The notes under the pieces were generated by a model. It had not been told where the DNA came from, did not search any database, and saw only the letters and a list, made by a program, of their open reading frames with translations. A DNA stretch of 6,585 nt, from NCBI GenBank assembly GCA_001795345.1, contig MGON01000002.1, positions 4,726 through 11,310 of the forward strand, given 5' to 3'. Numbering within the stretch: the stretch's first letter is position 1; each line of letters opens with the position of its first letter. Source of the DNA: Chloroflexi bacterium RIFCSPLOWO2_02_FULL_71_16 (GTDB lineage: Bacteria > Chloroflexota > Limnocylindria > P2-11E). Shown here piece by piece: positions 5,623 to 6,585 of the stretch. The position numbers were made by a program, and so were the translations under genes.

Positions 5623-6585
5623 ATGGAGTTCGGATTCACGCTGAAACCCGACGTCTCGCTCGAGCGCCTCGTCGCGCTCACGCGCCTCGCGGAGCGGAAC
5701 GGCTTCGCATACGGGTGGATCTTCGACAGCCACGTCCTCTGGAAGGAGCCGTACCCGCTCCTGACGCTAATGGCGCAGAACACGGAGCGAATGCGCCTCG
5801 GGACTTGCGTCACGAACCCCGCCACGCGCGACCCGAGCGTCACCGCCAGCGTCCTAGCGGTGCTGCAGCTCATGTCCAAGGGGCGCATGGACCTCGGCAT
5901 CGGTCGCGGCGACAGCGCGCGCCGCGTGATGGGCAAGAAGCCGACGACCCTCGCCGAGCTCGAGCACGCCACGGTGTTGATCCGCGACCTCTGCGAGGGC
6001 CGCGAGGTCGATCACGACGGGACGCGCATCCGGTTCGACTGGGCCGAGCCCTACGGCCTGCCCGCGTGGATAGCTGGTTACGGCCCCAAGGCGCTCGAGG
6101 TCACCGGCCGCGTCGGCGACGGCGCGATCATCCAGCTCGCCGACCCGAGCCTGGTGGGATGGTGCGTCGGCCTGCTGCGCGACGGAGCGCGGAAGGCCGG
6201 GCGGGACCCGCGCGAGATCCGCATCATGGCCGCGGCGCCGGCGCACGTCGGCCCTCGCGCCGACGTCCGCGAGCGGGTGCGGTGGTTCCCGGCACTGGTG
6301 AGCAACCACGTGGTCGATCTCGTGCGCCGGTATGGCGAGTCATCGCTGCCCGCGGACCTGACCGCGTACGTTCGGGGGAGGCCCGGCTACGACTATCAGC
6401 ACCATGCCGAGTCGGGCTCCTCGAACGCGGCGTTCGTCGACGACGAGTCCGTTGACCGCTTCTGCGTCATCGGTGAGCCCGACGAGCACATCGCCAAGCT
6501 CCGCGCGCTCGCCGCGATCGGCGTCACCCAGTTCAACGTGTACCTGATGAGCGGCGAAGAGGAGAGCGTCCTCGAGGCCTACGGC
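5623..6585 (+). CDS. LLM-class F420-dependent oxidoreductase, TIGR03842-like (3' truncated)
   Basis: A flavin/F420-binding TIM-barrel oxidoreductase of the luciferase-like monooxygenase superfamily, cytosolic. The frame stays open for 321 codons to the window edge with no stop. From memory the family runs to about 330 residues, so only a short tail should be missing. It starts MEFGFTLKPD, followed by YGWIFDSHVLWKEPYPLL, MRLGTCVTNPATRDPSVTAS and MDLGIGRGDSARRV. Later come WIAGYGPKAL, VSNHVVDLV, HHAESGSSNAAFV, DRFCVIG and FNVYLM. I recognise these motifs as the TIGR03842 subgroup, annotated as F420-dependent and of unknown substrate. Dependence on F420 rather than FMN is inferred from subgroup. 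ATG 5623 is chosen because it begins the first barrel strand, as usual in the family; no ribosome site precedes it. It is divergent from the EamA gene, and the following gene is outside the window. Confidence 0.9.
   Translation, partial: MEFGFTLKPDVSLERLVALTRLAERNGFAYGWIFDSHVLWKEPYPLLTLMAQNTERMRLGTCVTNPATRDPSVTASVLAVLQLMSKGRMDLGIGRGDSARRVMGKKPTTLAELEHATVLIRDLCEGREVDHDGTRIRFDWAEPYGLPAWIAGYGPKALEVTGRVGDGAIIQLADPSLVGWCVGLLRDGARKAGRDPREIRIMAAAPAHVGPRADVRERVRWFPALVSNHVVDLVRRYGESSLPADLTAYVRGRPGYDYQHHAESGSSNAAFVDDESVDRFCVIGEPDEHIAKLRALAAIGVTQFNVYLMSGEEESVLEAYG

Noticed and set aside
5715..6455. Plus-strand open frame of 246 codons inside the oxidoreductase region.
   Set aside because: Arg-rich shadow of the real frame, which starts at 5623 and shows clear LLM-family motifs up to the window edge.
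1..6585. tRNA, rRNA, CRISPR array, insertion sequence or attachment site.
   Set aside because: No cloverleaf-like sequence, regular direct repeats, transposase or terminal repeats were seen on either strand.

Overview
This is a GC-rich bacterial window with short gaps between genes and GTG starts alongside ATG. It carries an F420-type luciferase-like oxidoreductase and a DUF3179 protein. That mix suggests a soil or freshwater Chloroflexota or Actinomycetota-like genome. The assignment is an inference from gene content and base composition; no RNA gene or phylogenetic marker is present to settle it. TGA is a normal stop codon in four of the genes here, so the genetic code has not been reassigned.

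Layout: (1) the 3' end of a Crp/Fnr-family regulator (+, to 362); (2) convergent with it, a peroxiredoxin-like gene (-, 1081 to 371) with an in-frame TGA at codon 38; (3) divergent from that, a membrane-anchored GGDEF-EAL cyclic-di-GMP protein (+, about 1205-2878); (4) a DUF3179 Tat/lipoprotein (+, 3027-3989) coupled by a 4-base GTGA overlap to (5) a small membrane protein with a Cys-Cys pair (+, 3986-4564); (6) convergent with it, an EamA/DMT transporter (-, 5536 to 4643); (7) divergent from that, a TIGR03842-like F420-dependent oxidoreductase (+, from 5623, running off the end).

The main result is gene 2. Its TGA falls exactly where the first Cys of a thioredoxin-fold WCPYC motif belongs, giving W-U-P-Y-C. 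An ATG with a good ribosome binding site lies 37 codons upstream in the same frame. The mRNA just downstream can fold into a bacterial SECIS-like hairpin with a GGUC apical loop. The protein has only one Cys, Cys41, the resolving partner in the motif. I read it as a 236-residue selenoprotein of the peroxiredoxin-like family. Automatic gene calling would cut it to a 176-residue fragment without redox residues.

Secondary points are a perfect 14-bp palindrome ahead of the DUF3179 pair, hairpins without U-tracts at three gene ends, and an intact c-di-GMP enzyme with an I-site. The genes do not form one obvious pathway. The DUF3179 and CC-membrane genes are the only convincing operon.
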